From contig JAZGTN010000038.1 of assembly GCA_037783415.1 (NCBI GenBank), positions 1-64,000 on the forward strand: DNA of 64,000 nt, given 5' to 3'. Positions 49,901 to 54,214 of the stretch are shown piece after piece; the first letter of the stretch is position 1, and the number at the start of each line of letters is the position of its first letter. The stretch is from Leptasterias polaris. Its lineage: Eukaryota; Echinodermata; Asteroidea; Forcipulatida; Asteriidae. The notes beneath the pieces were generated by a model, which saw only the letters and a list, made by a program, of their open reading frames with translations, was not told where the DNA came from and searched no databases. A program made the position numbers and the translations under genes.

Positions 49901-52900
49901 GGGCTACACGGCGATCATTTGATCAGTCGCGGGTTATTAGACTTTTACTTTGCAAATCGCTTAAACCCGTCGCTAGGCAGCGCAGTACCACCCAGGTACC
50001 ACCGCAATAATGGCGGTATCTGCTGCCACCAAGAGTTCAAGATCAGTGAAGGATTGCTGTATTGGATGCATATGAGTAAATATAGCAGAATATATTCAGG
50101 AGGTGAAATCTGGGATGTTTCATTTCATGAAGCGAAGGCAATTGATATTGTAACAAGAATTTCCTCTGGGTTCTTCCTCGGCAACACACAGCAATAACAC
50201 ACAGTATGAGACAGTTTTCTGGGTCACTTTCCTGCTTCTTTATTCTTACGTCCACTCCAAAGCACTTACATGACAAGAAGAACGTTTAGGCTACGTCTTC
50301 CCAACGAGACGGGTGTCCCAGCCGTTCAGCGAGGGGCCCGCTGCGACACAGCTCTAACAACGGTGCCGTGTCACAGCGCCCTCCAGGAGGCCGCTCGGTA
50401 ACACGGCTCCCACCGGGCCCGTGTCACCGGGCCCGTGTCACAGCGCCCTCCCATCATCGGCCGACTCCACCACAGAGTCGTGCTGGCGCCCTCTTGCTGA
50501 ACGGTCTGGGCCAACGCTACAATATTGAACAGTCTAGATTTCAACGAGTGATTATATTCTGCTATATTGTATGAATAAAATACATCCTATATTGGTTTTA
50601 TATACCTCACACATAGGTCCTTGTCATATGATATTTTTCATACAATTCATAATTCATTTCAACAATAAATAACACAAACTGTTAAAACAATATTTCTATA
50701 AACAAATCTTTAATAAGGTATTAAACGGGTGATAAAGACGTAGCTGGAGCTGTTTAAGACTGGTTGGCTGAAGCCTGTTTGGCGTTCATAGCCATACATG
50801 TGCTTGCACTCAGGCTTACACATAATAATCCATAGCGCAATCAATACATACGGTACTCAATGTAAAATCTATAAGTATGCATGAAGGTTAGCTGTGGAGC
50901 ATCCCAAGCATCCTATATTTATCAATATAGGATTCTTATATTTGAATTGTGAAGTGTCGGCACAGTATACATGACAAAATAAAGTATGCCAAGGATCTAT
51001 AAATGCAGTATATAAATACCAATGACTGCGAATAAGGGTACTATAATAATAAGCAGTTCTTAAATAGTGTTTCAAAGCGCTCATTACTTTTACGACGGGT
51101 ACGCAGAGCTATATTTGAATTATTTCACCACTGTTTTTTCACCACAGGGGCTATTTCCTCCTTGATGGAATACAGTTTTCACATAAAGCAGCCTCAGTTT
51201 TAACTGGGTGCTAATCCGATACTCAATAAGTACAATATATGGATCTGGCAGGAGTGGGACTTTCATGGGAAATGACTCTGCCCCCGTATTTTGGGCTCGA
51301 GGTGTTACCCTCCAGGGAGAGTCCTTTGATACGTAAATTGCTGGAGAATATTTTTGCTCCAGGTTCTCCCCTACATGATCTATGAACAAGTAACATGTGT
51401 GGCAGGATAGCCATTAAAAAAAACCCAACAAAAACAAACTGTTTTTTCTTTCTGCAGGATTACAAGACGTACCTTGACTTCGTTCTTGCCATGGAAAATC
51501 GCAAAGAGCAGCAAGCCTTGCAGTATTTCTTCCGTCTGCTAGACGTACAGGGCAAATCTTACCTCAACGTCTTTGCTCTGAACTACTTCTTCCGAGTAAG
51601 TGTCGGGCTTGGGAATCCATGTGTCCGTTGTTCATTAAGGCAAAATTTATTGTGTGTACATGTAGTACAGAAAATTAACTCCAGGCATTAAGTGTACCTC
51701 TATGTATTCATATTGTGTGAATATTGGATGCTTATAAGTAAATATTGCAGAATATAATCATGAGGTGAAATTAATATAGGAGTCCTACATTGATAAATAT
51801 AGGATGCTTGGAATGCTCTACTTATTTCCGAAAGATGTGTATACATACATTAACAATTTTGAAGGACACAGGCAGGGAGGCCTGAACAAAAAATGCAATT
51901 AAAGATTTCTTTTGTGTTCAGTGGTTAATGCAATGACTGTGAAAAGAGGCTCTGAATGGATGAAATCGCTCCTTACTGAGGATTTAAAAAATCCCCAACT
52001 CCAGAGAAAACCAAATCTGAATGAGTTGTAATGAATGTGCTTTATGGAGAAAATTAAAGATTGATGAACAATGCAGGTGGAAAATTACAGCTGCTTAGCC
52101 CAAGGCAGCTATCCCTTCCCTTTGTCATTTTCTATTGCAACTCTTTGTTCTGCTTTTCTTGTAGGATAAGTTTCAAAGAAAGGTTTCTCTTTTAAAGGTG
52201 TTTTATGGGTCTTGAAGAGTAATTTATCCACAAAGCCAAAATTGTTCGTTTAAATTTCTGCCATACTTAATGCAGTCAGAGTACCAGACTCACTCATTGT
52301 TACTGTTGACCATGTTTGATTCCCCAGGCTATCCAGAAGCAGATGATACAGCATGGCCAAGATCCGATCTCGTTTGCCGATGTGAAGGATGAAATCTTTG
52401 ATATGGTCAAACCAGCAGATCCCCTCAAGATAACACTACAGGATCTTATCAATAGGTAAAGCACATCATCCTCTTACATGATCTGGCCCCACAGTCATAG
52501 AAAAATGAGTTGACCTGAATATGGGTGAAACCTAGATTGTTCATGTTACAAGTCGTCTGAGATCTTGTTCTCCAATTGAGAATCTCCCCGTCCACAGACA
52601 GGAAACATTTATTTCATACTGACTCAACAATAAGATACATACATTGTAGAAAAGCAAATAATTAATCAATACATGTGTATCACACTATATGATTTAACTG
52701 AACATTTATGTACATGAGTCAATATGTAGGAAGAAAGTGAAGCAAACAATGTTACTTTTGTTCTTTTCCCTATTTGACAGACAAAACAGACACACACATA
52801 TACACAAGCTGACAGCTAAGACCAAACAAACATAACCGATTAAACAAAACACACAAAAAACCCACCATTAGATTATGATGGCATTAATACATATATGTAT

Positions 52901-53928
52901 CTAACAAGTAATGTTTAAGTTTTCTTGAAAATGTACTAATTGTAGCAGGTTGCTTAAAATTTATGGGAAGACTATTCCAATATTATTCCGTTTCCAAGAG
53001 CTCACAACATATGAGTTACTGTACCTTTGTTACTCATCTCTATATGATTTATCATATGAACGATGTTTGCCAATCTGCTTCATTTGCTCTTCATAAGATT
53101 GGTAGAGTCGGGCACTATTTATATTAGGAACCTACTGGAGAAAAAAATCCATTCCTTTGTTATGTATTGATTCTTGTGACAGTCTATTATTTGGTTTACA
53201 TAACTCTCAAATCAGTAAATTACAAAACATTTAAACTCTGTAGCAAGACTTGTTCATATTACACCAATATTACTGTAGAAACGCGGGAGGGAGGCCTGTC
53301 TTCTACTGAAAGGGGACAAGTACTTGGAGACCATAACAAGTAGTAATTCACAGGATGATCTCAATTTAATCCTCAGCTCAAAGATTAAGAAACACTCGCT
53401 GAAAATGGGGGTTCTCTGACAACGTAATTCTGATTTGTAGTCAAAGTCACATGTGAAAGGTTCAGCTGCATACAGTGTTTACTTGCTGAGAAAACAGCCA
53501 AAACGGTCATGGTATTTTTAGATGAATGGCGAATCCATCCACGTTTAGCAAGGTGACAGCGGGTACCAACAGCATCTCTGGCTGCAGCATTCGTGAACGG
53601 ACACCAACCCTCAGAAATCTGATAAACGATTCATGCATGAATCGTTTCTTTCTTTTTTTCTTGCATAGAGACCTCATCTTATTATTTTTACTGCTGTTAT
53701 TTGTCCCCCTTTGCAATATCAGACCCACACTGGTTCAAAACTCACATATTTGAACAAATAAATGATAGCATTGGTTTGTTGTGTTTTAGCAACCATGGAG
53801 AGACGGTTGTGAGTATACTGATTGATCTGAATGGGTTCTGGACGTACGAGAACCGTGAAGTTCTAATGGCTGAGAATAACAACAGCAATCAATCTGAGAG
53901 CAGCGGTCATCAGGACCAAGATATATGA
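5553..53928 (+). CDS. PPP2R3C: PPP2R3C, serine/threonine-protein phosphatase 2A regulatory subunit B'' gamma (G5PR), complete 12-exon gene
   Basis: Exons: 5553-5601, 24439-24563, 25857-25906, 27454-27508, 35187-35299, 41978-42146, 43415-43547, 47950-48081, 49592-49728, 51458-51595, 52328-52455, 53790-53928. All borders are GT/AG, all phases fit, and the sum is 1368 nt, i.e. 455 residues (human is about 453). Start MDW matches the family N-terminus and the stop TGA is at 53926. Highly conserved blocks include EDEVLLQKLREESRAVFLQR, GRISIMQFFNYVMRKVWLHQ, RKFFFFLDPMRTG and ILIDLNGFWTYENRE. An EF-hand loop (DKDHNGMLSKQE, residues about 282-293) has all ligand positions. Known: B'' gamma targets PP2A (and interacts with PP5) and is related to plant TONNEAU2/FASS. 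The first intron (18.8 kb) hosts a GPCR gene and MADS-box exons. A 114 nt exon at 12460 could be included in frame. Confidence 0.95.
5861..6197. mobile_element. TIR element (MITE)
   Basis: Left end GTTTGCGATAATCGTAACCC and right end GGGTTACGATTATCGCAAC are inverted copies of about 25-28 bp. The string TAATGAAGGTGTA occurs just outside both ends (5836 and 6196), suggestive of a target duplication, although the left copy is separated from the element by 13 bases. Non-coding. Confidence 0.65.
6363..6826. mobile_element. Long-TIR MITE with 10 bp flanking duplication
   Basis: Arms of about 112 bp (from AGACCCAGTAACTGGGGCG on the left and its inverse on the right) surround a 230 bp core. The decamer AGGACCAGAG directly flanks both sides (6353-6362 and 6827-6836). 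Long TIRs with a 9-11 bp duplication resemble Mutator-type elements; that assignment is an inference. Confidence 0.75.
7304..7886. mobile_element. Foldback MITE with subterminal hairpins and 12 bp flanking duplication
   Basis: TAGGGGGTACAT occurs at both borders (7292-7303 and 7887-7898). The ends are inverted (GCCCAGGTTGGAC / GTCCTACCAGGGC), and the inner arms are long imperfect reverse complements (e.g. ATAAGTCCCGAGTTGTGCA against TGCACAACTCGGACTTAT). Each end also holds a small hairpin: GGACTC...GAGTCC on the left and AGGACGTCAGT...ACTGACGTCCT on the right. Confidence 0.75.
8518..8668. repeat. Short palindromic repeat carrying two opposed CCAAT boxes
   Basis: GATCCATTAAGCC...GGCTTAATGGATC with inner arms GACCAATCACAGCCGCGAAA and the inverse. 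A truncated relative is at 29122-29195. Probably a small MITE; the paired CCAAT motifs could bind NF-Y. Confidence 0.6.
8669..10195. other. Intron 1 stretch with short local repeats
   Basis: No exon recognised. A CCAACA/ACCAAACCCA-rich low-complexity segment runs 9180-10070, including a roughly 59 bp tandem repeat at 9865-9985 (TCCAACACTGTTGCAAACT units), then a short TTA microsatellite at about 10170-10190. Confidence 0.5.
10196..10466 (+). mobile_element. Poly(A)-tailed retroposon-like sequence (SINE or LINE 3' end)
   Basis: About 250 bp of GC-richer sequence ending GGCGATATCTCATT followed by an uninterrupted A run at 10449-10466. The poly(A) end suggests reverse-transcribed insertion. No family could be named and no clear target duplication was seen. 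Confidence 0.45.
10467..12459. other. Intron 1 stretch without recognised features
   Basis: Both strands scanned; only short non-conserved open frames. Bases 11400-11480 hold a GGCCAGT-rich patch. Nothing else supported. Confidence 0.5.
12460..12573 (+). CDS. Exon 2 of MADS-box unit, or in-frame cassette exon of PPP2R3C
   Basis: 114 nt, phase 1 in and phase 1 out. Encodes a likely nuclear-localisation cluster GRKRKQ and the acidic EEESVEDTEDDTE. An internal GAG|GTACCC donor would break the frame, so ATG|GTAATC (12573) is preferred. Because the exon at 24439 also needs phase 1, this exon could be added to PPP2R3C (493 residues). Confidence 0.65.
13073..13173 (+). CDS. MADS-box exon 3 (DNA-binding helix)
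   Basis: Encodes YIQDKRSRQKCFSRRK ITLIKM, corresponding to the basic N-terminal extension and helix of the MADS fold. Phase 1 in, phase 0 out. Confidence 0.7.
13752..13955 (+). CDS. MADS-box exon 4 (dimerisation strands) and stop
   Basis: Starts GCTAAG after ATATTTAG. Encodes LTGAAINLEITSESGKV then a basic tail and TGA at 13953. The +1 frame is also open from 13849 to a TAA at 13995 with a Ser/acidic composition, so either the tail or the sequence may contain a frameshift. Confidence 0.7.
   Translation, partial: AKSLHSLTGAAINLEITSESGKVITYKAHALHNGQAGSWKQPKKQKQNLPRLEHRQSRRIRKQKCHL
13956..14300. repeat. AT-rich inverted array of GCAATATAA-type units
   Basis: From 14040 to 14290 the motif TATATCGC/TATTGC recurs on the left half and GCAATATA on the right half, so the segment can fold back. 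It follows the MADS exon stop and contains AATAAA (14172). Confidence 0.55.
14301..15267. other. Intron 1 stretch without recognised features
   Basis: No exon, RNA gene or clear repeat recognised. A GGTGGGAAAAGGGGG purine run lies near 14628-14642. Confidence 0.5.
15268..15550 (+). mobile_element. tRNA-derived SINE, family A
   Basis: A-box-like TGTAGTGGTATC and B-box GGTTCGAATCC lie at the head; the body ends CCTTGGCTTCACAACC followed by (AATA)n. Closely related copies are at 57315-57577 (+), a partial at about 29450-29690 (+), and an eroded inverse copy at about 43870-44090. Confidence 0.75.
15551..16768. other. Sequence downstream of the GPCR stop, with a dispersed repeat at 16493-16685
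   Basis: Probably includes the GPCR 3' UTR (minus strand). Bases 16493-16685 match 35466-35655 over about 190 bp (CTGATTT...AGAAAAATCAG...CAAATATCATGCCTG), an unnamed dispersed repeat. Confidence 0.5.
16769..19061 (-). CDS. Rhodopsin-class (class A) G-protein-coupled receptor, two exons, nested in PPP2R3C intron 1
   Basis: Exons 19061-18317 and 17100-16769, donor ATGG|GTGAGT, acceptor CTCTTTACAG, phase 1, 358 residues. Seven membrane segments are readable. Landmarks: GNLL with Asn61, SLVDF with Asp89, Cys120 before helix 3, an ERF motif (146-148) in place of DRY, SCWILGG in helix 4, a Cys in loop 2 (DGQCIFL), CWAP in helix 6 and NPVIY in helix 7. N-glycosylation sequons NTS and NIT are at residues 8-13. 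The intron falls in the third intracellular loop. A TTCCAG acceptor just above the start (about 19225) suggests a 5' UTR intron. The general look is of a neuropeptide- or amine-type receptor from deuterostome invertebrates; the ligand cannot be told. Confidence 0.88.
17122..17280 (+). repeat. tRNA-Asn-like SINE (family B), copy in GPCR intron
   Basis: Cloverleaf-like head from 17166 (GCTAGATAGCTCAGTCGG, B box GGTTCCAATCC) and the family tail after CTCTAGTCAATTTTT. Other copies: 24236 (+), 31106 (-), 32885 (-), 35778 (+), 48590 (-), 56740 (-) and 57009 (-). Confidence 0.75.
17281..18137. other. GPCR intron, no recognised feature
   Basis: AT-rich, several short homopolymer runs, no conserved open frame. 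Confidence 0.5.
18138..18235 (+). repeat. tRNA-like SINE remnant in GPCR intron
   Basis: A-box-like GTCTAGTGGTTAAGAC and B-box-like GAGTCAAAATCCCACC about 25 bp apart, with no intact acceptor stem. Probably an eroded tRNA-derived SINE head. Confidence 0.45.
19325..19680. mobile_element. Eroded TTAA-family MITE fragment
   Basis: Begins TTAA|AGGTATTATACAGG and shares the core ACAAACCTGTGAAAATT...CAATTGGTCATCGA with the full copy at 20638. The right end is not clear. An inverse fragment is at about 49015-49190. Confidence 0.55.
19938..20308. mobile_element. TTAA-flanked MITE
   Basis: Flanked by TTAA (19934-19937 and 20309-20312). Left end AGGGAGAGTTCACCTTTGG; right end resembles its inverse. 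Internal AAAGAGGTAATTTCTCAC is shared with the 20638 copy. A hairpin AGAAAGG...CCTTTCT sits near the middle. Confidence 0.65.
20638..21011. mobile_element. Complete TTAA-flanked MITE with 26 bp terminal repeats
   Basis: Left AGGCACTGAACACGTTTGG and right CCAAACGTGTTCAGTGCCT are exact inverses, flanked by TTAA on both sides (20634-20637, 21012-21015). The centre has a hairpin AATAAAAGACTTCATGC / GCATGAAGTCTTTTATT. TTAA duplications point to piggyBac- or Kolobok-type mobilisation. Confidence 0.85.
21117..21790. mobile_element. Non-autonomous piggyBac-like element with internal tandem duplication
   Basis: Ends CCCTGC...GCAGGG flanked by TTAA (21113-21116 and 21791-21794). Inside, a 202 bp unit (GAGGTGGCTCACGCGGTAGG...) is present twice in tandem (about 21150-21350 and 21352-21555), differing at only a few bases. 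No transposase frame. Confidence 0.7.
21795..22607. other. Intron 1 stretch upstream of the GPCR, no recognised feature
   Basis: Short non-conserved open frames only. May include GPCR upstream sequence on the minus strand. Confidence 0.45.
22608..23515. mobile_element. TTAA-flanked element, 908 bp
   Basis: TTAA at 22604-22607 and 23516-23519. Ends AGGGAATGTATACGTTTGG and (inverse) AGGCAAGTTATACCTTAGG are related to the 20638 family. Contains a 46 bp tandem repeat at about 23112-23215 (GGTATTAGTGCAGTCGACTA units). Confidence 0.6.
23520..24235. other. Intron 1 stretch without recognised features
   Basis: No conserved frame or repeat seen. Confidence 0.45.
24236..24325 (+). repeat. tRNA-Asn-like SINE (family B), partial copy
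   Basis: Anticodon-to-T-arm region and tail only: GGTTCAAATCCCGCTCTAG then TCAATTTTTCTTTGTTCAAC. It ends about 115 bp before PPP2R3C exon 2. Confidence 0.65.
24439..24563 (+). CDS. PPP2R3C: PPP2R3C exon 2
   Basis: Acceptor TTTTAAG with phase 1 entry; the alternative AG two bases later would create an early stop after exon 1. Encodes a charged stretch then EEMATFTKLYSDMKG and IPRFYYK, matching the family. Ends at AAA|GTAAGA, phase 0. Confidence 0.9.
24897..25080. repeat. CAAGTC-array element, truncated copy
   Basis: Starts CAGTGTTGTAACCAAGTC and continues as about four 38 bp units, each with CAAGTCAAGTCAAGTC. The right terminus present in the neighbouring copy is missing. Confidence 0.65.
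25294..25469. mobile_element. CAAGTC-array element, copy with both ends
   Basis: Left end CTGTGTTGTAACCAAGTC, right end GACTCGAGTCAACAACACTG; the outer GTGTTGT/ACAACAC are inverted. Between them are three 38 bp CAAGT units and several GACTCGAGTC palindromes. Confidence 0.65.
25857..25906 (+). CDS. PPP2R3C: PPP2R3C exon 3
   Basis: Encodes LPSEDEVLLQKLREES and splits an Arg codon (phase 2). Acceptor CTTCAG, donor AG|GTAAGG. Confidence 0.93.
26500..26840 (+). pseudogene. Penelope-like retroelement fragment: GIY-YIG endonuclease domain
   Basis: An open frame encodes LIYLILCKVCGVQYIHVGET, then LDTPVGHHFNLPNH, MTLQGIEAL, TVRQSREKLWIRHL and IQPLGVN. This is the order of the GIY-YIG endonuclease at the C-terminus of Penelope-like elements (zinc-type C-x-x-C, VGET, catalytic Arg region, REKLW Glu, final Asn). 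The reverse transcriptase part is absent. A small insertion at QYI/HVGET coincides with a TACATACATGTA repeat. Likely a truncated, non-functional copy. Confidence 0.8.
27454..27508 (+). CDS. PPP2R3C: PPP2R3C exon 4
   Basis: Completes the Arg codon, then AVFLQRRSRELLDNEELQ. Ends phase 0 at CAA|GTGAGT. Confidence 0.93.
27509..30044. other. PPP2R3C intron 4, left part
   Basis: No exon recognised. Contains an eroded relative of the sequence at 8790 (CTCTCCCTGATTCTGCAGAAAG, about 28125), a truncated CCAAT palindrome (29122-29195) and a SINE-A remnant (29450-29690). Confidence 0.5.
31106..31250 (-). repeat. tRNA-Asn-like SINE (family B) inside segmental copy 1
   Basis: Inverse orientation; GACTAGAGCGGGATTTGAAC then TGAGCTATCTAGACC. 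Paralogous position to the copy at 32885. Confidence 0.7.
31922..31941 (+). repeat. Poly-C tract
   Basis: An uninterrupted run of about 20 C; a shorter run lies at the equivalent place in copy 2 (about 33543-33554). Confidence 0.9.
32338..33925. repeat. Segmental duplication, copy 2 (about 1.6 kb)
   Basis: Directly abuts copy 1. Matching landmarks include TTGCCCTCGATTGTCCTCTG, GTGCAAGCCTTGTGCCTGTC and CAACACAAGTTTTCTG-type sequence. It includes a SINE-B copy at 32885-33030 (-) and leads straight into the minisatellite. Confidence 0.8.
33780..35115. repeat. Hairpin-unit minisatellite with higher-order structure
   Basis: Units of about 45-50 bp carry AGGGTGTTGAGA(C/T)ACTGTGTGGACTT followed by GTCCACA. 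From 34018 to 34600 three unit types form a higher-order repeat of about 146 bp, repeated four times (GAGCACAATGTAGCGTC at 34018, 34165, 34310, 34455, about 34600). From 34620 to 35110 the simpler units run singly. TGTGGACTTGTCCACA in the later units is an inverted repeat. The array ends about 70 bp before exon 5. Confidence 0.9.
35187..35299 (+). CDS. PPP2R3C: PPP2R3C exon 5
   Basis: Encodes NLWFLLDKHHTPPMVG through EAGAKC; the last Lys codon is split AA|G. It begins only about 70 bp after the end of the hairpin minisatellite array. Confidence 0.95.
35778..35940 (+). repeat. tRNA-Asn-like SINE (family B)
   Basis: Head GGGCTAGATAGCTCAGTTGG, loop TTGTTAA with GTT in the anticodon place, B box GGTTCAAATCC, then the family tail. 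The anticodon stem has mismatches, so a working tRNA is unlikely. Confidence 0.75.
35941..37109. other. PPP2R3C intron 5 stretch without recognised genes
   Basis: No exon seen. A short GATA microsatellite (about 37001-37013) and a possible retroelement 3' end (TATTTTATTTGTCCGCATC) precede LINE-A. Confidence 0.45.
37929..39649 (-). pseudogene. LINE-A reverse transcriptase region, frameshifted
   Basis: Frame 39649-38330 holds the fingers and palm with YADD; the thumb-like remainder is in another frame (38309-37929) and stops at a TAG beyond which similarity continues. Confidence 0.85.
39577..40550 (-). pseudogene. LINE-A endonuclease region, frameshifted
   Basis: Two overlapping frames (40550-39951 and 40026-39577) together hold the AP-endonuclease motifs; a shift near 40030 separates the first half from the GDFN/SDHN half. 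Confidence 0.8.
40691..41038. other. Spacer between LINE-A and the 56 bp minisatellite
   Basis: No feature recognised. Confidence 0.45.
41039..41430 (+). repeat. 56 bp minisatellite, about 7 copies
   Basis: Unit GAGAAAACGCCTTGGTGCCC... starts at 41041, 41097, 41153, 41209, 41265, 41321 and about 41376. Copies are almost identical, indicating recent expansion. Confidence 0.95.
41978..42146 (+). CDS. PPP2R3C: PPP2R3C exon 6
   Basis: Encodes PFFTATIFAKLLQTD and the most conserved block GRISIMQFFNYVMRKVWLHQ, ending LKES with donor TCT|GTAAGT, phase 0. Confidence 0.95.
42540..42900. mobile_element. Dispersed SINE-like element
   Basis: GGTTCTTTTATGTGCACTAC, ACAGGACCTACAGC, GTATCTTGCTTAAGGACTCA and AACTCAAACCCACAC in order resemble a repeat widely seen in marine invertebrate genomes, with an inverse B-box-like end (GGTTTGAGTTCC on the minus strand). 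A short piece of its left part recurs at about 43565-43640. Family name not known to me. Confidence 0.5.
43415..43547 (+). CDS. PPP2R3C: PPP2R3C exon 7
   Basis: Encodes DLENYILELIPTLPQLDG to FFFFLDPMRTG, phase 1 end. A fragment of a dispersed SINE (ATAATAAACCACAAGGG) lies about 25-45 bp before its acceptor. Confidence 0.95.
43668..43859. mobile_element. Palindromic GGGCCCAATTTCAT MITE, complete copy
   Basis: Left GGGCCCAATTTCATAGAGC and right inverse end CTATGAAATTGAGCCC; arms are rich in TGCTTAAGCA-like words. Other copies: 13523-13570 (one end), 48118-48537 (double), 58783-59163 (nested pair). Confidence 0.8.
43870..44090 (-). repeat. SINE family A, eroded inverse copy
   Basis: On the minus strand GGCTCAGTGGTTTC and CCCGGGTTCATTCCCACC match the head of the 15268 SINE. 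Confidence 0.5.
44155..45700. repeat. Repeat domain with 130 bp tandem array
   Basis: CAGTTATAGACTCCTTGGGC recurs at 44881, 45011, 45142, 45272 and (diverged) 45402, a period of 130 bp. Units also contain GTGACCCCATGTTGACCTTT and AACCGGAAGTG. The domain is bracketed by AGCTGTTCC (44163) and GGAACAGCT (about 45648), which may be the ends of one larger element. Confidence 0.75.
45701..46557. other. PPP2R3C intron 7 stretch without recognised features
   Basis: No conserved frame or clear repeat. Confidence 0.45.
46558..46784. mobile_element. TIR MITE
   Basis: Left GGGCCTTGTCACACGAGGCA and right (inverse) GGGTCATGTCACACGAGTCA; the arms continue with ACAGGCAACT and its inverse. Length about 227 bp. 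Confidence 0.7.
46785..47949. other. PPP2R3C intron 7 remainder with ATTCAATTT-rich segment
   Basis: From 47380 to 47530 the word TTCAATTT recurs at irregular spacing, and AAATTGAAT follows at about 47642-47652; a degenerate repeat is likely. No exon before 47950. Confidence 0.45.
47950..48081 (+). CDS. PPP2R3C: PPP2R3C exon 8
   Basis: Encodes KIRIQDILACSFLDDLLELR to NWFSAPSALRVY, phase 1 at both ends. Confidence 0.95.
48118..48537. mobile_element. Double or nested copy of palindromic GGGCCCAATTTCA MITE
   Basis: Begins 36 bp after exon 8. One arm set runs to about 48270, followed by a second, more diverged set ending CGCTATGAAATTGGCCCC. Confidence 0.7.
48590..48775 (-). repeat. tRNA-Asn-like SINE (family B) with internal insertion
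   Basis: Inverse copy; after GTGGGATTTGAACTAA an extra AT-rich stretch precedes CTCTGGATTAACGTGCCGG. Confidence 0.65.
49015..49190 (-). repeat. TTAA-family MITE fragment
   Basis: Inverse relative of the 19325 copy: CACTATTTTCTTGTTAC, GTTTGTTATTTCATG, GGTCTTTGACAATTACC. Confidence 0.55.
49592..49728 (+). CDS. PPP2R3C: PPP2R3C exon 9 (EF-hand exon)
   Basis: Carries the calcium-binding loop DKDHNGMLSKQE and VFLDRVFQECLTYDGEM; phase 1 in, phase 0 out. A 264 bp foldback element starts 67 bp after its donor. Confidence 0.95.
49796..50059. mobile_element. 264 bp foldback MITE, copy 1
   Basis: CAGCAATCCTTCACCGATCT at the left and its inverse at the right, arms of about 103 bp, flanked by TA on both sides. 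It differs from copy 2 (60850-61113) by about five bases. TA flanks suggest Tc1/mariner-type mobilisation. Confidence 0.85.
50060..50600. repeat. Inverted repeat enclosing a GC-rich MITE
   Basis: AT-rich arms (AGTAAATATAGCAGAATATA at about 50075 and its inverse near 50545-50570) enclose a GC-rich insertion at about 50318-50509 with ends CCCAGCCGTTCAGC / GCTGAACGGTCTGGG. Related AT-rich arms recur at 50880-50945 and 51722-51830. Confidence 0.6.
50601..51457. other. PPP2R3C intron 9 remainder
   Basis: Apart from the AT-rich arm at 50880-50945, nothing recognised. Confidence 0.45.
51458..51595 (+). CDS. PPP2R3C: PPP2R3C exon 10
   Basis: Encodes DYKTYLDFVLAMENRKE to YLNVFALNYFFR, phase 0 at both ends, donor CGA|GTAAGT. 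Confidence 0.95.
51596..52327. other. PPP2R3C intron 10
   Basis: Contains the AT-rich arm copy at 51722-51830; otherwise featureless. Confidence 0.5.
52328..52455 (+). CDS. PPP2R3C: PPP2R3C exon 11
   Basis: Encodes AIQKQMIQHGQDPISFADVK to KITLQDLIN, ending with a split Ser codon AG|C (phase 2). Confidence 0.95.
52456..53789. other. PPP2R3C intron 11
   Basis: No exon or named repeat. A perfect 24 bp palindrome lies at 53624-53647 (AAACGATTCATG and its inverse). Confidence 0.5.
53790..53928 (+). CDS. PPP2R3C: PPP2R3C exon 12 (terminal)
   Basis: Encodes ILIDLNGFWTYENREVLMAE and a hydrophilic tail ending HQDQDI, then TGA. The tail is variable in this family. Confidence 0.95.
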
Positions 53929-54214
53929 ACTTACTCTCATACAACAGGACTAGCTTTTACATGTGAGTGTTAACCTTCTATTACCTGTGACTTCTGATGT
54001 TTATCAAAGAGCCTGCACATCCTGCCATTTGGTGCATGATATGTGGCATGTTCCCCCCCCCCCCCCCATCTTATTGTGTCTTCATTGTGTTCTGGGAATC
54101 TCAGGAAGTCTTAAGAGGATTTTAGGGGGGGGGGGGGGGGTTACTTCTGTACAAGAGGAAAAGAGTGTGCTAAAATGTGGGAACATTATGGGAGACACCC
54201 TCTGCTACATGTTA
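53929..54214 (+). other. PPP2R3C 3' UTR with opposed poly-C and poly-G tracts
   Basis: Fifteen C at 54053-54067 and sixteen G at 54125-54140, 57 bases apart, immediately downstream of the stop. Confidence 0.6.

Noticed and set aside
50368..50574. Pro/Arg-rich open frame
   Set aside because: Lies in the GC-rich MITE between inverted ends; low complexity, no splice or homology support.
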